Part shown: in pieces, positions 8,624 through 17,765 of the stretch
Position numbering within the stretch: the first letter of the stretch is position 1
Layout: every line of letters begins with the position of its first letter
Assembly (NCBI GenBank): GCA_945893075.1
Contig: CAMDDX010000036.1
Location: forward strand, 1-34,477
Source: Planctomyces sp. SH-PL62
Lineage (GTDB): Bacteria; Planctomycetota; Planctomycetia; Planctomycetales; Planctomycetaceae
DNA: 34,477 nucleotides
Direction: 5' to 3'
Notes under the pieces: model-generated
Databases searched by the model: none
The model's input: only the letters and a program-made list of their open reading frames with translations
Told to the model about the DNA's origin: nothing
Program-made: the position numbers and the translations under genes

Positions 8624-9475
8624 ATGACCCAACACCAAATCAACCGCCGTCATTCGCTGGGCATGCTCATCGCCGCTGGGTTGGCGTTGCTGTTGTTTGT
8701 CGTCAGCGTGTTTCTGTGGCCTCGCAACCGCATCACGATTGGTGTCGAGGGTCGCCAGGTCGTGACGATCCCCGGACCGCGGCTGTCGGCGATTCCCTAC
8801 ACGCACGGCGATGCGCTGGCGGTGCGCATCGCCAAAGTGGAACCGATCTCGGACGGCTTCCGCTACGACCTGCGCTACATGGCCTATGGGCCGGGCCGAC
8901 ACGACCTGCGCGAATACCTGTTGGACGAGCGGCAACAACCGGTTTCAGGATTGCCAGAGATGCCGGTTTCCGTCGCGGCGTTGCTGCCAAAGGATGAGAG
9001 CGGCAAGTTGCTGGAGACTCCGCCAGCGCCGATTGATCTGCGCACGAATTATCGCTGGGGCATGGGGCTGATGTGGTGCCTCTGGGGCCTGCTGTTGCTG
9101 CCTTTGTTGTTCTATGGAGGCAAGCCGCGTTCGCGATTGATCGTGCCCCCACCGCCGAGCATTCCCGAACGGCTGCGGACTCTGCTGGAACACGCGGCCC
9201 ACTCCGAATTGACTGTTGAGCAACAGACTGACGTCGAGAAACTGTTGCTGGCCTTCTGGGCCAACAAATTGCAATTACCCAAGGAACGACTGATCGAAAC
9301 GCTCGACGAGTTACGCAAACATCCCTCCGCCGGAGAACACGTCAACCGAGTCGAGAAATGGCTGCACAGCCGCAGTGCGCCCGGCAATGGCAGCGTCGCC
9401 CGCGAATTGCTGGCGAGCTTGGGCTGGTCCTTGGAGTGCGGTGGCTCGACACCGCCCTCCATTCATTTGGAATAG
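8624..9475 (+). CDS. Two-segment membrane protein of the MoxR/Bat-type cluster
   Basis: A 283-aa protein with an N-terminal membrane segment (about residues 16-31), a ~120-residue periplasmic beta-rich part, a second membrane segment (about 150-165) and a cytoplasmic helical C-terminus. A small membrane protein of unknown function between the DUF58 and VWA genes is common in MoxR clusters and would be part of the same complex. The frame is open from 8510; I chose ATG 8624, with 8579 as an alternative, because it leads straight into the anchor. The last 14 residues (LECGGSTPPSIHLE) and the stop codon are coded by the left arm of repeat A copy 2, so the natural C-terminus was replaced or extended by the element. 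Confidence 0.82.
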   Translation: MTQHQINRRHSLGMLIAAGLALLLFVVSVFLWPRNRITIGVEGRQVVTIPGPRLSAIPYTHGDALAVRIAKVEPISDGFRYDLRYMAYGPGRHDLREYLLDERQQPVSGLPEMPVSVAALLPKDESGKLLETPPAPIDLRTNYRWGMGLMWCLWGLLLLPLLFYGGKPRSRLIVPPPPSIPERLRTLLEHAAHSELTVEQQTDVEKLLLAFWANKLQLPKERLIETLDELRKHPSAGEHVNRVEKWLHSRSAPGNGSVARELLASLGWSLECGGSTPPSIHLE

Positions 9476-9595
9476 AGACTCGCAAAGTCCCAAAACCGCT
9501 GTCACTGGAACCGGCTAAGGAATGGACGATTTCTCCCACACCAATGTCTTTATTCCAAATGAATGGAGGGCTGCGTCGAGCCGCAGCACTCCAGG
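9430..9595. mobile_element. Repeat family A, copy 2
   Basis: Same 166-bp element and same orientation as copy 1; the core has clear similarity (for example the stretch around CAAAG.CCCAAAACCG). The right arm 9561-9595 is identical to that of copy 1. The left arm differs at four positions, all inside the arm's own hairpin: GCTGCG/CGCAGC has become GCGGTG/CACCGC, two paired (compensatory) changes. The left arm codes for the tail and stop of the preceding gene. Confidence 0.9.
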
Positions 9596-9604
9596 GATTT
9601 CGCA

Positions 9605-10546
9605 ATGATCTTCTCCCGTCCCGAATTATTGCCGCTGTTGTGCGTGCCAGTGCTGTTCGCGTTCTGGCAATGGTTCGCGCGCGGCCAGCCGCTCGCGCTG
9701 CCGATGGACTTCACGCGGATCCGGAGACGCCCGGTGCTCGACGTGTTCATTCGCGGACTGGGATTCCTGCCGGCCGGATTGTTGGCCTGCACGATTTTGT
9801 TGTGGGCCGGACCGTTGATCGAAGGTCCGCCGACGTATCCCGCGCAGGTCACGAACATCCAAATTGCGTTGGACACATCGGGCAGCATGAACGAGCCGTT
9901 CGGCGATCGCACCAAGGCCGACGGCAAGCAGTTCACTCGCTTTGACGCGGCGATGGAGGCGATCGCTGAATTCACCACCAGCCGGCGCGGCGATGCGTTT
10001 GGCTTCTCGATCTTCACCAGCAAGGTGATTCATTGGGTGCCTTTGACGAAGGACTTGGACGCGATCCGGATGGCCACACCGTTCGTGCGGCCGGGCCTGT
10101 TCCCGCTGCGCTGGTGGGATGGAACTAAGGTCGGCAACGCGATGCTGGCCTGCGCCGAGTTGCTTGAACAACGTCACGAAGGGGACCGGATGCTGATCGT
10201 GCTCAGCGACGGTGAGAGCGATGACCTGCTGGGTGATCTGGCCACGCAAGTCGGTCAGACGTTGAAGTCGAAGAAGATCATCGTGCATTCGATCTCAGTG
10301 CGGACGCAGGCACCGTTGGAGGGAATGAAGCGCGTCAGCCAGATCACCGGCGGCCAAATGTTCGAGTCCGGCGACTCAGCGGGCCTGCGCGAAGTGTTTC
10401 GACAAATCGACCAATTGCAGCGAGCCAAACTCGTCTCCGCGCAGACGCAGTGGCTGGAATACCTGCGTCCGATCGCGCTCGTGGGGTTGGCGTTGCTGGT
10501 CCTCCAGCAGATCGCCGCCTTCGGCCTGCGCTTCGCGCCGTGGTAA
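9605..10546 (+). CDS. VWA-domain membrane protein, BatA-like
   Basis: A 313-aa Bat-type VWA protein. Hydrophobic segments near residues 8-24 and 50-70, MIDAS motif DTSGSM at 90-95 (D90, S92, S94), an LIVLSDGESDD strand in the VWA fold, and a C-terminal membrane segment (about 291-305). The frame is open from an ATG at 9563 inside the repeat A arm, but I prefer ATG 9605, which begins with the expected short FSRPELL membrane entry and lies just outside the repeat. It would act at the membrane with the MoxR ATPase. Oddly it is the last gene of the run whereas in many clusters it directly precedes the second VWA gene, which here lies at the other end (60-1106). Confidence 0.92.
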   Translation: MIFSRPELLPLLCVPVLFAFWQWFARGQPLALPMDFTRIRRRPVLDVFIRGLGFLPAGLLACTILLWAGPLIEGPPTYPAQVTNIQIALDTSGSMNEPFGDRTKADGKQFTRFDAAMEAIAEFTTSRRGDAFGFSIFTSKVIHWVPLTKDLDAIRMATPFVRPGLFPLRWWDGTKVGNAMLACAELLEQRHEGDRMLIVLSDGESDDLLGDLATQVGQTLKSKKIIVHSISVRTQAPLEGMKRVSQITGGQMFESGDSAGLREVFRQIDQLQRAKLVSAQTQWLEYLRPIALVGLALLVLQQIAAFGLRFAPW

Positions 10547-10573
10547 ATTTCCGAAGTGCAACAGGCTGCTATG

Positions 10574-10632
10574 AGCCGCAGGGCGCTAGCCCCGGTTCGG
10601 ATGACACAAACCGGGGCTAGCGCCCTGCGGCT
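10574..10632. repeat. Perfect inverted repeat D at a convergent gene junction
   Basis: Two perfect 24-bp arms, 10574-10597 and 10609-10632, beginning AGCCGCAGGGCGCTAGCCCC, separated by 11 bp. It lies between the ends of the VWA gene (+) and the beta-propeller gene (-) and could work as a two-way terminator, although no U-run follows. Its right arm supplies the TAG stop and the last residues (SAAGR) of the beta-propeller gene. Confidence 0.9.
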
Positions 10633-13600
10633 GATCGAGAAGGAGACTTCACCGCGGACGTCTTGGTCACGCCCTTCACAGGGACAATCGGTGCCGTGCC
10701 GCGCTGAACCGGACGAACGCGCTGGCTCATTTCGGGCGTGCGTTCGTTGGCCGGTTTCTCAGTGGCGCTGCGCGTGTTGGGCACATCGGTCTTGGACCCG
10801 GCCTTGTCGGCGTTCATGGGGGTTTCGGGCTTTGCTGAGTCGCCATCCTCCATCGGCATCGGTTCTTGACCGTCACGCAGACGCTTGGTGAATTCTTTCC
10901 AGAACGCATCGACGCTCGGTGCATCAGAACCATTCGACGATTCAGACGAGTCTTCCGCGCGTTGTTCGGCCCGATCCGCCTGTGACGAATGATCGGAATC
11001 GAATCTCACCAGGGCATCTCGGAGCGAACCTTGATCGAACGAGTTGAATCCTGAGTTCGAGGCAAAGGTGGGGGTGCCGAGTCGTGCGAGATTGTTGGCG
11101 GTGTTCTGAGCGATCTGCGCCGCCACTGCCAAAATGGTTGCCGAGCCGTTGAACCCATCACTGCCGACCGGGCCCGAGGACATCGCGATGAACGTCGCCG
11201 CTGACGGAATCGCGGCGGCAGTGTCGGTACTGTTGCCTGAACCCGTCGCGGAATTCACTGGGACCGGTCCACCACCCTCCCCACGCTCAACGATGACCCC
11301 ACCGCCGGTCGCATAGACAAGGGGGTAATACCAAGGCAGCGCGTTGAACAAGTTGGCCTGACCGATCGCCGAAAAGTCCTTCAAGCTGTAAGCAGTCACG
11401 CCGCTTTCGGAGATCGCATACAGCACGTTGTCGATGCGCACCGTGCGGAAGACGGCTTGGTCGGCGTGAATCTCCCCCAGCACTTCAATTCCGTTGGCAT
11501 CGACGTGCAGCACTTCCAGCAGTTGTTCAAAGTGATAACTCCCCGTCTCCTTGTCGTAGCCGCTGCCGTTGACCGGCAACACCAGCAGGCCATCCTCGGC
11601 CGAGTACAACAAGGCGTGATGATCGTATTGCGCTTCCGATGACGTCCATTGCGCGGACTCATCCAAGAACTGCCGAGCAATCTGTGTGAGATTCGTGCCG
11701 TCGGCGACATCAAACAGCGAGACGTGCAAGTGCAAGTTCCACGTTCCCGCCTCGCGCTCTTGTCCGATTCCCAACAGCAAACCATCGCCGACCGATTGCA
11801 GATAATTCGAGAAGCCGGGAATGACCAGCTCCCCTTGCACGGTGGGATTCGTCGGGGCGCTCAAGTCGATGGCGAAGAGCGGATCGGTTCGCAAGAAGGT
11901 GACGAGGTAAGCCGTGTCGCCGATGAACCGCGCCGCATAAAGCTGCTCGCCCGGAGCCAGTCCGGTCACGCTGCCGACTTCATCGAGCGTGTCCCCTTCC
12001 GTGTCGAGCACATACACGCCGTTGTCGTTCTGAGTGCGCCATTCGGGCCGATCGCTATCCACCCAAGGAGCCCCTTCAACATAGGGCATACCGGGATACC
12101 AGTATTGTGCGAACGTGTGCGTCGCAACATGCAGATAGCCGTCTTGCTCGTCCAACGCGAATTGGTTGATCAACGTGCCGGAAACCACGCCGGTGGCTTG
12201 CCACGTCACGCTCGTCCCATCGATCGAGAAACGGTCGATGCGCGTGTCGCTTGAGAAACCCGATTGATCGTAATTGTATTCGTTCGTCGCCACGTACAGC
12301 GCATCACGCGTCATGTAGACCGTGCTTCCGTATGAAGTCATCAAGCTCGCGCTGCTCGCCACGCCGGAACCGGTCGAGGCGTTCGCCGCGTCGATCGACA
12401 CGATCGTCAACAGGGATTGTTGATTGTCGGAATGCGGACGAACGATGTTCTCCGCGCTGGTCAGCGGGCCGAAATCCTTTGTGCTTCCGTCGGCACCGAC
12501 GCTGAAAGCGTGCGGCAGCGACAAGCTCGTGAGCTGATCGCCGACGCGAGCCACGTAGTCGTCGAAGGATTCATAGGTTCGATTCGCGATGATCATCGGA
12601 TTCCACCAACCCCAGCGAACGGGCATGGCGGCGAATTTGCTGACGACTTCTGGCGCATCACTGCTGTTCTCACTGGGTGCGACGTCAGTGACCTCAGTAA
12701 AGGCTTCCACGGGGTCCGTGATGACAACCAGAGTTTCGTCGGGTGTCACGGGAGTATCCGTGTAAAGCAACTCCGGCAGATGGAACGAGTTTTCGAGGAC
12801 GACATAGACCGTGCCATCAACCGCTCGCGCATCGCGGAAGCTGCCGTCGAGCGTCGTTTGATTGACGATGCTGGGGGCTGTCCGATCCGAAACATTCCAG
12901 ACCGTCACCGTTGTCTGCGGAGTCCAACGTCCCGGTGCGAATCCACCGGCATAGTCGGCGACGCGGATCAGTGCTCCGCCGTACCAACCGCCGCCATACC
13001 CGGACTGCGTGATGATCGTCAGCCGGTCTCCCGATAAGAACTCGCCAACGACGTTGCCGGACAAGGCTTGCTCTGATGCGACGCTCAGTTGATCGGCGGT
13101 GTCGAAAATGGTCAGCCCGCTTCCGCGAGCCACATAAATGTATCGCCCATCCGTTTCAACAAAGTCCGCTTCATCGACTCCGGAAACCTGCGTGTTCGTG
13201 TCGGAGGTCACGCGATTGCTGACCGCGGCCGCGGCCATTGGCGGGGGAGCGTCCATCGCGATGGCATCATCGACTGCCAGGTAGTCGATCCCGCGCCACC
13301 AGTTGTTGTACTCGTACTGCGGAACCGTCTGGCCAAACAACCCGCCCCATTGTTGCTTCGCCAGGCTGAGCAAATAGTCGTTCAGTTCAGCATCGCTGAA
13401 GTACGGGGACGGAGTGGCCGGTTCACCATCCGCCACGCCGAGCGAATAAAACATGACCTCGACTGGATCGCCATCACCGCACTCATTCAAGTTGACGGTC
13501 GATTGATCGCCAGAGTCTTGCTGCGTTCCATCGTCGGTCAGGCAGTCCGTTTCCGAACCGTCCGTGCTTGCCGAATCGTCCAGATTGGTTGGATCGGAAT

Positions 13601-13769
13601 GATCCGCGGCGTCATCCACGGTCATGGTTGCCATGACGCTCGACAGGACACAGCGCGGTTCCAAGACCTCCGCCATCCGCAGCGAGACGAACGAGTCGTG
13701 CCGTTGAGATCGCGCGAACGCCGGCCGGCGCGAGTGTCGCATTTGACGCAACCAATCGAGTTGAACCAT
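10617..13769 (-). CDS. Secreted beta-propeller protein with planctomycete LEPR-type N-terminal motif
   Basis: A 1050-aa surface or exported protein. The N-terminus carries the planctomycete export-associated motif LEPRCVLSS (about residues 36-44), followed by an acidic Asp/Ser/Thr-rich linker. The motif SGVDEADFVETDGRYIYV (about 197-214) is diagnostic of the secreted C-terminal beta-propeller family (COG4880-like), and repeated beta-strand blades follow to about residue 830. The last ~200 residues are low complexity and basic, rich in Ser, Glu, Lys and Pro. Substrate unknown. AAAGGA stands about 6 bases before the ATG. The C-terminus ends inside inverted repeat D, which provides the stop. Family assignment is good; function is open. 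Confidence 0.88.
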   Translation of the reverse strand: MVQLDWLRQMRHSRRPAFARSQRHDSFVSLRMAEVLEPRCVLSSVMATMTVDDAADHSDPTNLDDSASTDGSETDCLTDDGTQQDSGDQSTVNLNECGDGDPVEVMFYSLGVADGEPATPSPYFSDAELNDYLLSLAKQQWGGLFGQTVPQYEYNNWWRGIDYLAVDDAIAMDAPPPMAAAAVSNRVTSDTNTQVSGVDEADFVETDGRYIYVARGSGLTIFDTADQLSVASEQALSGNVVGEFLSGDRLTIITQSGYGGGWYGGALIRVADYAGGFAPGRWTPQTTVTVWNVSDRTAPSIVNQTTLDGSFRDARAVDGTVYVVLENSFHLPELLYTDTPVTPDETLVVITDPVEAFTEVTDVAPSENSSDAPEVVSKFAAMPVRWGWWNPMIIANRTYESFDDYVARVGDQLTSLSLPHAFSVGADGSTKDFGPLTSAENIVRPHSDNQQSLLTIVSIDAANASTGSGVASSASLMTSYGSTVYMTRDALYVATNEYNYDQSGFSSDTRIDRFSIDGTSVTWQATGVVSGTLINQFALDEQDGYLHVATHTFAQYWYPGMPYVEGAPWVDSDRPEWRTQNDNGVYVLDTEGDTLDEVGSVTGLAPGEQLYAARFIGDTAYLVTFLRTDPLFAIDLSAPTNPTVQGELVIPGFSNYLQSVGDGLLLGIGQEREAGTWNLHLHVSLFDVADGTNLTQIARQFLDESAQWTSSEAQYDHHALLYSAEDGLLVLPVNGSGYDKETGSYHFEQLLEVLHVDANGIEVLGEIHADQAVFRTVRIDNVLYAISESGVTAYSLKDFSAIGQANLFNALPWYYPLVYATGGGVIVERGEGGGPVPVNSATGSGNSTDTAAAIPSAATFIAMSSGPVGSDGFNGSATILAVAAQIAQNTANNLARLGTPTFASNSGFNSFDQGSLRDALVRFDSDHSSQADRAEQRAEDSSESSNGSDAPSVDAFWKEFTKRLRDGQEPMPMEDGDSAKPETPMNADKAGSKTDVPNTRSATEKPANERTPEMSQRVRPVQRGTAPIVPVKGVTKTSAVKSPSRSAAGR

Positions 13770-14094
13770 GACGATCCTTTTTCCAAATCCGAATCACGAT
13801 TGCCGTCCGATTGGCCCCCATCCTCGGCAAGGTCGGGGAACCTATCTGTGAGACTTTAGAAGCGGCAACATCAGTTGCTGCCGAGCGGCCAATTTCGCCG
13901 CTTTGCTCCACTGTTTTTCGGCCTTTGAGGCGCGGCAGCCTGAGTCGATTGCCAACAATCGACTTGACCGTCCAGCAACCCAGAGCCGCGGCGAGCTCGG
14001 CGCGGGCGACTCGCAGCCAAATGATGGAGTACCGCGAATCATCGCTAATTGGCGCTAATCAATCTGAGTTCTAATGAGCGGCGATTAGCGAGGA
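13770..14094. other. 325-bp intergenic gap
   Basis: Upstream region of the beta-propeller gene (-) and the end of the TauE-like gene. It holds a small dyad (GCAAC 13864-13868 with GTTGC 13873-13877) and most of repeat O. A short open frame on each strand shows no recognisable protein. The promoter of the beta-propeller gene is expected here but I could not pick one. Confidence 0.5.
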
Positions 14095-14100
14095 TTAGCG
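14043..14100. repeat. Inverted repeat O built from GCTAAT units
   Basis: CGCTAATTGGCGCTAATC (14043-14060) pairs imperfectly with GATTAGCGAGGATTAGCG (14083-14100); each arm is itself a direct repeat of CGCTAAT. The right arm contains the stop codon (TAA on the minus strand, 14095-14097) of the TauE-like gene. Confidence 0.8.
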
Positions 14101-15021
14101 GTCTGTCTTTCCAGATTCCATCGTGCCGGAATCCACCGTAGGTTCCGACTTGGCCGGCGGAGTCGCGGGCTTCGCACCCGGCGAGATCAGCATCTTCACC
14201 CCGACCAGAACGATCACCACCGCGAAGACGCGCGTGAGCGTGTCGTTACCCAGTGACTTCACATAATCAGCGGCGACAAAACTGACCAACGTCGCCGAGA
14301 TCGCGGTCAACGCGAAGACTCGCCAATCCACCAGCTTGTTGATGATGTGGCGGCTGGTCGCGGCCATCGCCGTCGGCACGATCACGGCCATCGAAGTTCC
14401 GGTCGCCAGCGTTTGATCGAAGCCGCTCACGAACATCACGAACGCGGGAACCATGATGATCCCGCCGCCGACTCCACACAGCGCGGCCAGCAGTCCACTC
14501 GCAGTCCCAATTAAGAGAGGAACCACATACCTCTGAGCCACCGCTTTCGCTTTGTGTCGCTCAGGCGACGAAGCCGTCAACTTCACAACGGGTGCCACCG
14601 ATTGCTGAGCCGATACGGCAGCCGGTGCCGGGCGACGGCTCGTTTCGGGAAAGGCCAGCATCTTCACGCCGATCACCAGAATCACGACGGCAAACAGCCG
14701 CGTCAGCGTTTCGTTGCCGAGCTTCTTGACATAATCCGCCGCGAAGAAGCTCACCACCGTCGCGGAGGTCGCCGTCAGCGCGACGACCTCCCAATCCACG
14801 AAGTCGTTCCAGACATGCCGCACAGTCGCCGCGATAGCGGTCGGCACGATCACAGCCATCGACGTCGCGGTCGCCACCTTTTGACTGACTTTCAAGAGAA
14901 TCACGAACGCCGGCACCATGATGATCCCGCCGCCCACTCCACACAGCGCGGCGAGCAGTCCGCTCGCGACACCGATGCCCAGCGGAACAAGAAAAGGGAG
15001 CAAGGCTTTCATGGCAAGCAT
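14095..15021 (-). CDS. TauE/SafE-like permease with internal duplication
   Basis: A 308-aa polytopic membrane protein of the sulfite exporter TauE/SafE family, which moves small sulfur-containing or organic anions. It is made of two halves, about residues 6-122 and 165-283, each opening with the same GLLAALCGVGGGIIMVPAFV block followed by TSMAVIVPTA, a W(R/E)V segment and AADYVK.LGN.TLTR.FAVVI. The two halves are much more alike than the halves of ordinary TauE proteins, in DNA as well as protein (14435-14505 versus 14903-14973), so the duplication seems recent or kept alike by conversion. A ~40-aa linker joins them and a Pro/Lys-rich tail follows. A GAAAG motif lies upstream of the start. 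Substrate cannot be told. Confidence 0.88.
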   Translation of the reverse strand: MLAMKALLPFLVPLGIGVASGLLAALCGVGGGIIMVPAFVILLKVSQKVATATSMAVIVPTAIAATVRHVWNDFVDWEVVALTATSATVVSFFAADYVKKLGNETLTRLFAVVILVIGVKMLAFPETSRRPAPAAVSAQQSVAPVVKLTASSPERHKAKAVAQRYVVPLLIGTASGLLAALCGVGGGIIMVPAFVMFVSGFDQTLATGTSMAVIVPTAMAATSRHIINKLVDWRVFALTAISATLVSFVAADYVKSLGNDTLTRVFAVVIVLVGVKMLISPGAKPATPPAKSEPTVDSGTMESGKTDR

Positions 15022-15060
15022 TCGCTTTCACACGAACCCGGCTCTGTCCGGGTGCGGTTT

Positions 15061-15228
15061 CCTTGGAGTGCTGCGGCTCGACGCAGCCCTCCATTCAATT
15101 GGAATGACGACGCTGATTGCCCAGACAACGACTGTTGATCAGCCAAATTCCTGTAGCAACAACTTCTGGAATTTGAGAGTCGCTATTTCATAGGAATGGA
15201 GGGCTGCGTCGAGCCGCAGCACTCCAGG
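15061..15228. mobile_element. Repeat family A, copy 3 (opposite orientation)
   Basis: 168-bp copy with arms 15061-15096 and 15194-15228. Read on the minus strand its core matches the plus-strand core of copy 1 (shared GAAATAGCGACTCTCAAA and TCTGGGC segments), so it is inserted the other way round. It separates the TauE-like gene from the esterase-like gene. Confidence 0.88.
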
Positions 15229-15238
15229 GTGGGCAATT

Positions 15239-17416
15239 TCACCGCGACAACCACTGCACCGCTGCATTCGCTTTCGCGGCGGCCTCGCCGGTGAAGAGAG
15301 TCGGTGTGTTGGCCCCCGCTGCTTTCGCGCTGGCGGCGGTGAGCTTCGGAAGCTCCTTCTCGCCGCTCAGCCAGACTTCGCTGCCGGCGCTCAATGCCAG
15401 CAGACCGGGGACGTCACCGTACTTCACGGCTCCGGGGAGGAACTGCGGATCGTCGAATTCGGTCAGCGACGCGAAGCGGAACCCAGCGGTGTCGATCGCG
15501 GTGCGATCAATCGCGGGGCCGGCGATCGCTTTCGCGGCGGCGACCCACGGGCCGGCTCCGCCGAAGCCGACGACGTGGACCTTCTGTGCTCCGTGATCGT
15601 CGCCGCGCACGAAGCTGACTAGCGTCAGGATGTCGTGGACTCGCTGAGCGAACAGCGGGTGGTTGTAGCCGTAGGTGAACCCGGCGAATTGGCGCGGCGT
15701 GTTGACCTTGCGATTCCGCAGCGGTGTCGGCGTTCCGGCGGGCACCAGTTCGCCGGTACCGAACACGTCCGGCGAGACAACGCTGAAGCCGGAATCGAGC
15801 AGCGTCTTGATCTCGTACTTCGGCGAGCCGTCGGCGTTGAACAGGCCCGACTTGCCGGACTCATCGACCCAGACGACGACTTGCTTGTTCCACTTCTTCG
15901 GATGCAGGAACACGATCGGCAGTTCTTCCTGTTGCTTCTTCAAGCGCAGCACGTCGCCGAAGAAGAAGAACTCGCCGCGATCTTCTTTCTTGATCTTCTC
16001 TCGTTCGATGCTTTTCGAATCCGGCAGTTCGCGGCCGATCAGAGTCTTCCAGCCGGTGCCGATCACGTCGCGGAACTTCGTCAGTGAGTTGCTGTCGGTC
16101 GGCGTCAGCGCGGCCAGTTGCTTGGCGTCGTCGTCGGCCAGAGTCTTGGTCAGCGTCCGTTCGAAATTGTCGCCGCTGGGTGGCTTCGGATGCTGGTCAT
16201 CCCAGACGGTCAGCTCGGCAATCGACAGCGGCTGGAAATCGCCTTCGACGATCGGGTCTTTGTCTCCGAGCTTCAGATGCTTGTTGAACCACGAGTACAT
16301 CGCGGCTCGGCTGGGCTGGTTGTAGTTGTGGGGGAAGTGCAGATACGCGGTCGCCTTCACGTTGTCCTTTGCGCCGAGCATCTCGTAGAGCTTGGTCAGC
16401 TCAGGCATCCCTTTGGTCATGATCTCCTTGGTCCAGTCATCGGCCGCTGCCATACCCAGCGGCTTCGGAGCGAACAGGCCGGCGAGTTCGATGTTGCCCG
16501 TGTTGACTCGCAGCAGCGAGCAATTCTCGCAGGTGCAGCCCCCCTGCATTCCGGTCGAGACCATCACCGCCGGGAACTGCACGGTGACGCGCGGATCAAT
16601 CGCCGACAGGATGAATGTCTGCGTGCCGCCGCCACTGGCTCCGGTTACGCCGATGCGGTTCGAATCGACGTCGCTTTGACTGAGCATGAAATCGAGAGCC
16701 GCAACGGAGTTCAGCGTTTGCAGGCCCATGACGCTCTGCAATCGCGCCTCGGCTTGAGCGCTGTAGAAGCCCCACGAGTCCGGCTTTTCCATCTCCGGCC
16801 GCCGTTCCGAATAGCGATGCACGAGGGCATGGCTGAGCTGTGTGCTGTCGGCGTTGCCGATCATGTCGTAATGAAACACGACGCAGCCCATCCGCGCGAG
16901 TTGCACGCACCGCGCCTGCAACGGATACCGCCCTGAGTTCTCGAATCGCTCGGCCCCGACGACGATTTGCTGTCGCACGGCTGCCTCGCCGGCATCGTAG
17001 AACCGCCCGTTGTTCCAGTGACCGTGAGGGCAGAGCACTCCCGCGAACGGCCCCTTCTTTCCCTTCGGCTTGAACAGACTGCCGGTCACGAAGAAGCCGG
17101 GAGCACTCTCGAAGTAAACTCGCTCGACGGTGAAATCGTCGCGATCAACTTTGCCGTGAATGACCGGCTTGAGCGGTCCTTTGGTCGGCATCGGCCACAA
17201 GCCCTGCGAGACCAGCACTTGTTTGCGCACGACATCGGCACGCTTGGCCCACTCTTCTTTTGTGGCGGGCACCTCCAGCGGAAAGTAGCCGTTGAGGTCT
17301 TTCAAATTACCGAGTCGCTTATCAGCCGGGACACGCCCATCGGGCAAGACCTTCACATCGGCAACGGCGAGCGAACTGACACAGCACACCACAAACGCAA
17401 GCAGCAGGCGGGGCAT
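15239..17416 (-). CDS. Secreted acetylxylan-esterase-like alpha/beta hydrolase, two hydrolase domains
   Basis: A 725-aa exported hydrolase of a family common in planctomycetes and usually annotated as acetylxylan esterase or acetyl esterase, removing acyl groups from plant or algal polysaccharides. A signal peptide (residues 1-19) is present. In the first domain CPHGHW (129-134), the nucleophile S261 in GASGGG, the family block QGGCTCENC (291-299) and H363 in HFPHNYN are visible. A second alpha/beta-hydrolase-like domain (about 500-725) has GFGGAG where a nucleophile elbow would be, with no serine, and is probably inactive. AAGGAGAT stands 6 bases before the ATG. The stop lies 10 bases from repeat A copy 3. 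Confidence 0.87.
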   Translation of the reverse strand: MPRLLLAFVVCCVSSLAVADVKVLPDGRVPADKRLGNLKDLNGYFPLEVPATKEEWAKRADVVRKQVLVSQGLWPMPTKGPLKPVIHGKVDRDDFTVERVYFESAPGFFVTGSLFKPKGKKGPFAGVLCPHGHWNNGRFYDAGEAAVRQQIVVGAERFENSGRYPLQARCVQLARMGCVVFHYDMIGNADSTQLSHALVHRYSERRPEMEKPDSWGFYSAQAEARLQSVMGLQTLNSVAALDFMLSQSDVDSNRIGVTGASGGGTQTFILSAIDPRVTVQFPAVMVSTGMQGGCTCENCSLLRVNTGNIELAGLFAPKPLGMAAADDWTKEIMTKGMPELTKLYEMLGAKDNVKATAYLHFPHNYNQPSRAAMYSWFNKHLKLGDKDPIVEGDFQPLSIAELTVWDDQHPKPPSGDNFERTLTKTLADDDAKQLAALTPTDSNSLTKFRDVIGTGWKTLIGRELPDSKSIEREKIKKEDRGEFFFFGDVLRLKKQQEELPIVFLHPKKWNKQVVVWVDESGKSGLFNADGSPKYEIKTLLDSGFSVVSPDVFGTGELVPAGTPTPLRNRKVNTPRQFAGFTYGYNHPLFAQRVHDILTLVSFVRGDDHGAQKVHVVGFGGAGPWVAAAKAIAGPAIDRTAIDTAGFRFASLTEFDDPQFLPGAVKYGDVPGLLALSAGSEVWLSGEKELPKLTAASAKAAGANTPTLFTGEAAAKANAAVQWLSR

Positions 17417-17645
17417 GGCAGGATCTCCTTCAACATCGGTGGGACGCGGTTACTTCCGCGCAATCGCGGAGGAGCGGGATTGGAAGTGACTCGCGCCGAG
17501 AACTCAATTCAGTCGCGAGCAGTAGCACCGAAGCTCGTTGCAATTTTCGACCCCCTCGCGCCCGCCGCCTGGGCATTGGTCTCTACACAACTCCCAAAAG
17601 GAGTCTCTCATTCAAAGTCTCGCTCGTGCAGAGAACCAGCCATTC

Positions 17646-17765
17646 TCCCATTCGCTGCCTCCCTTAATTCGCTGTCGAATCCTGTCCTTAGGAATTGAAC
17701 GCGGGGCTGATTGCTTATCGGACAACAAAAGATCGACAGCGAATTTAGAGAGACAGCGAATGGGG
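17646..17765. repeat. Repeat family B, copy 1
   Basis: Inverted arms CCCATTCGCTGCCTCCCTTA (from 17647) and, at the far end, AGAGAGACAGCGAATGGG (to 17764), about 35 bp each with a few mismatches. Each arm contains ATTCGCTG twice as a direct repeat. Same arms as copy 2 at 32001-32089, but a longer and different core (~50 bp). Confidence 0.85.

Noticed and set aside
10574-10632. Simple rho-independent terminator
   Set aside because: Very strong stem but no U-run on either strand, and its form is shared with the other repeat doublets; a terminator role is only possible.
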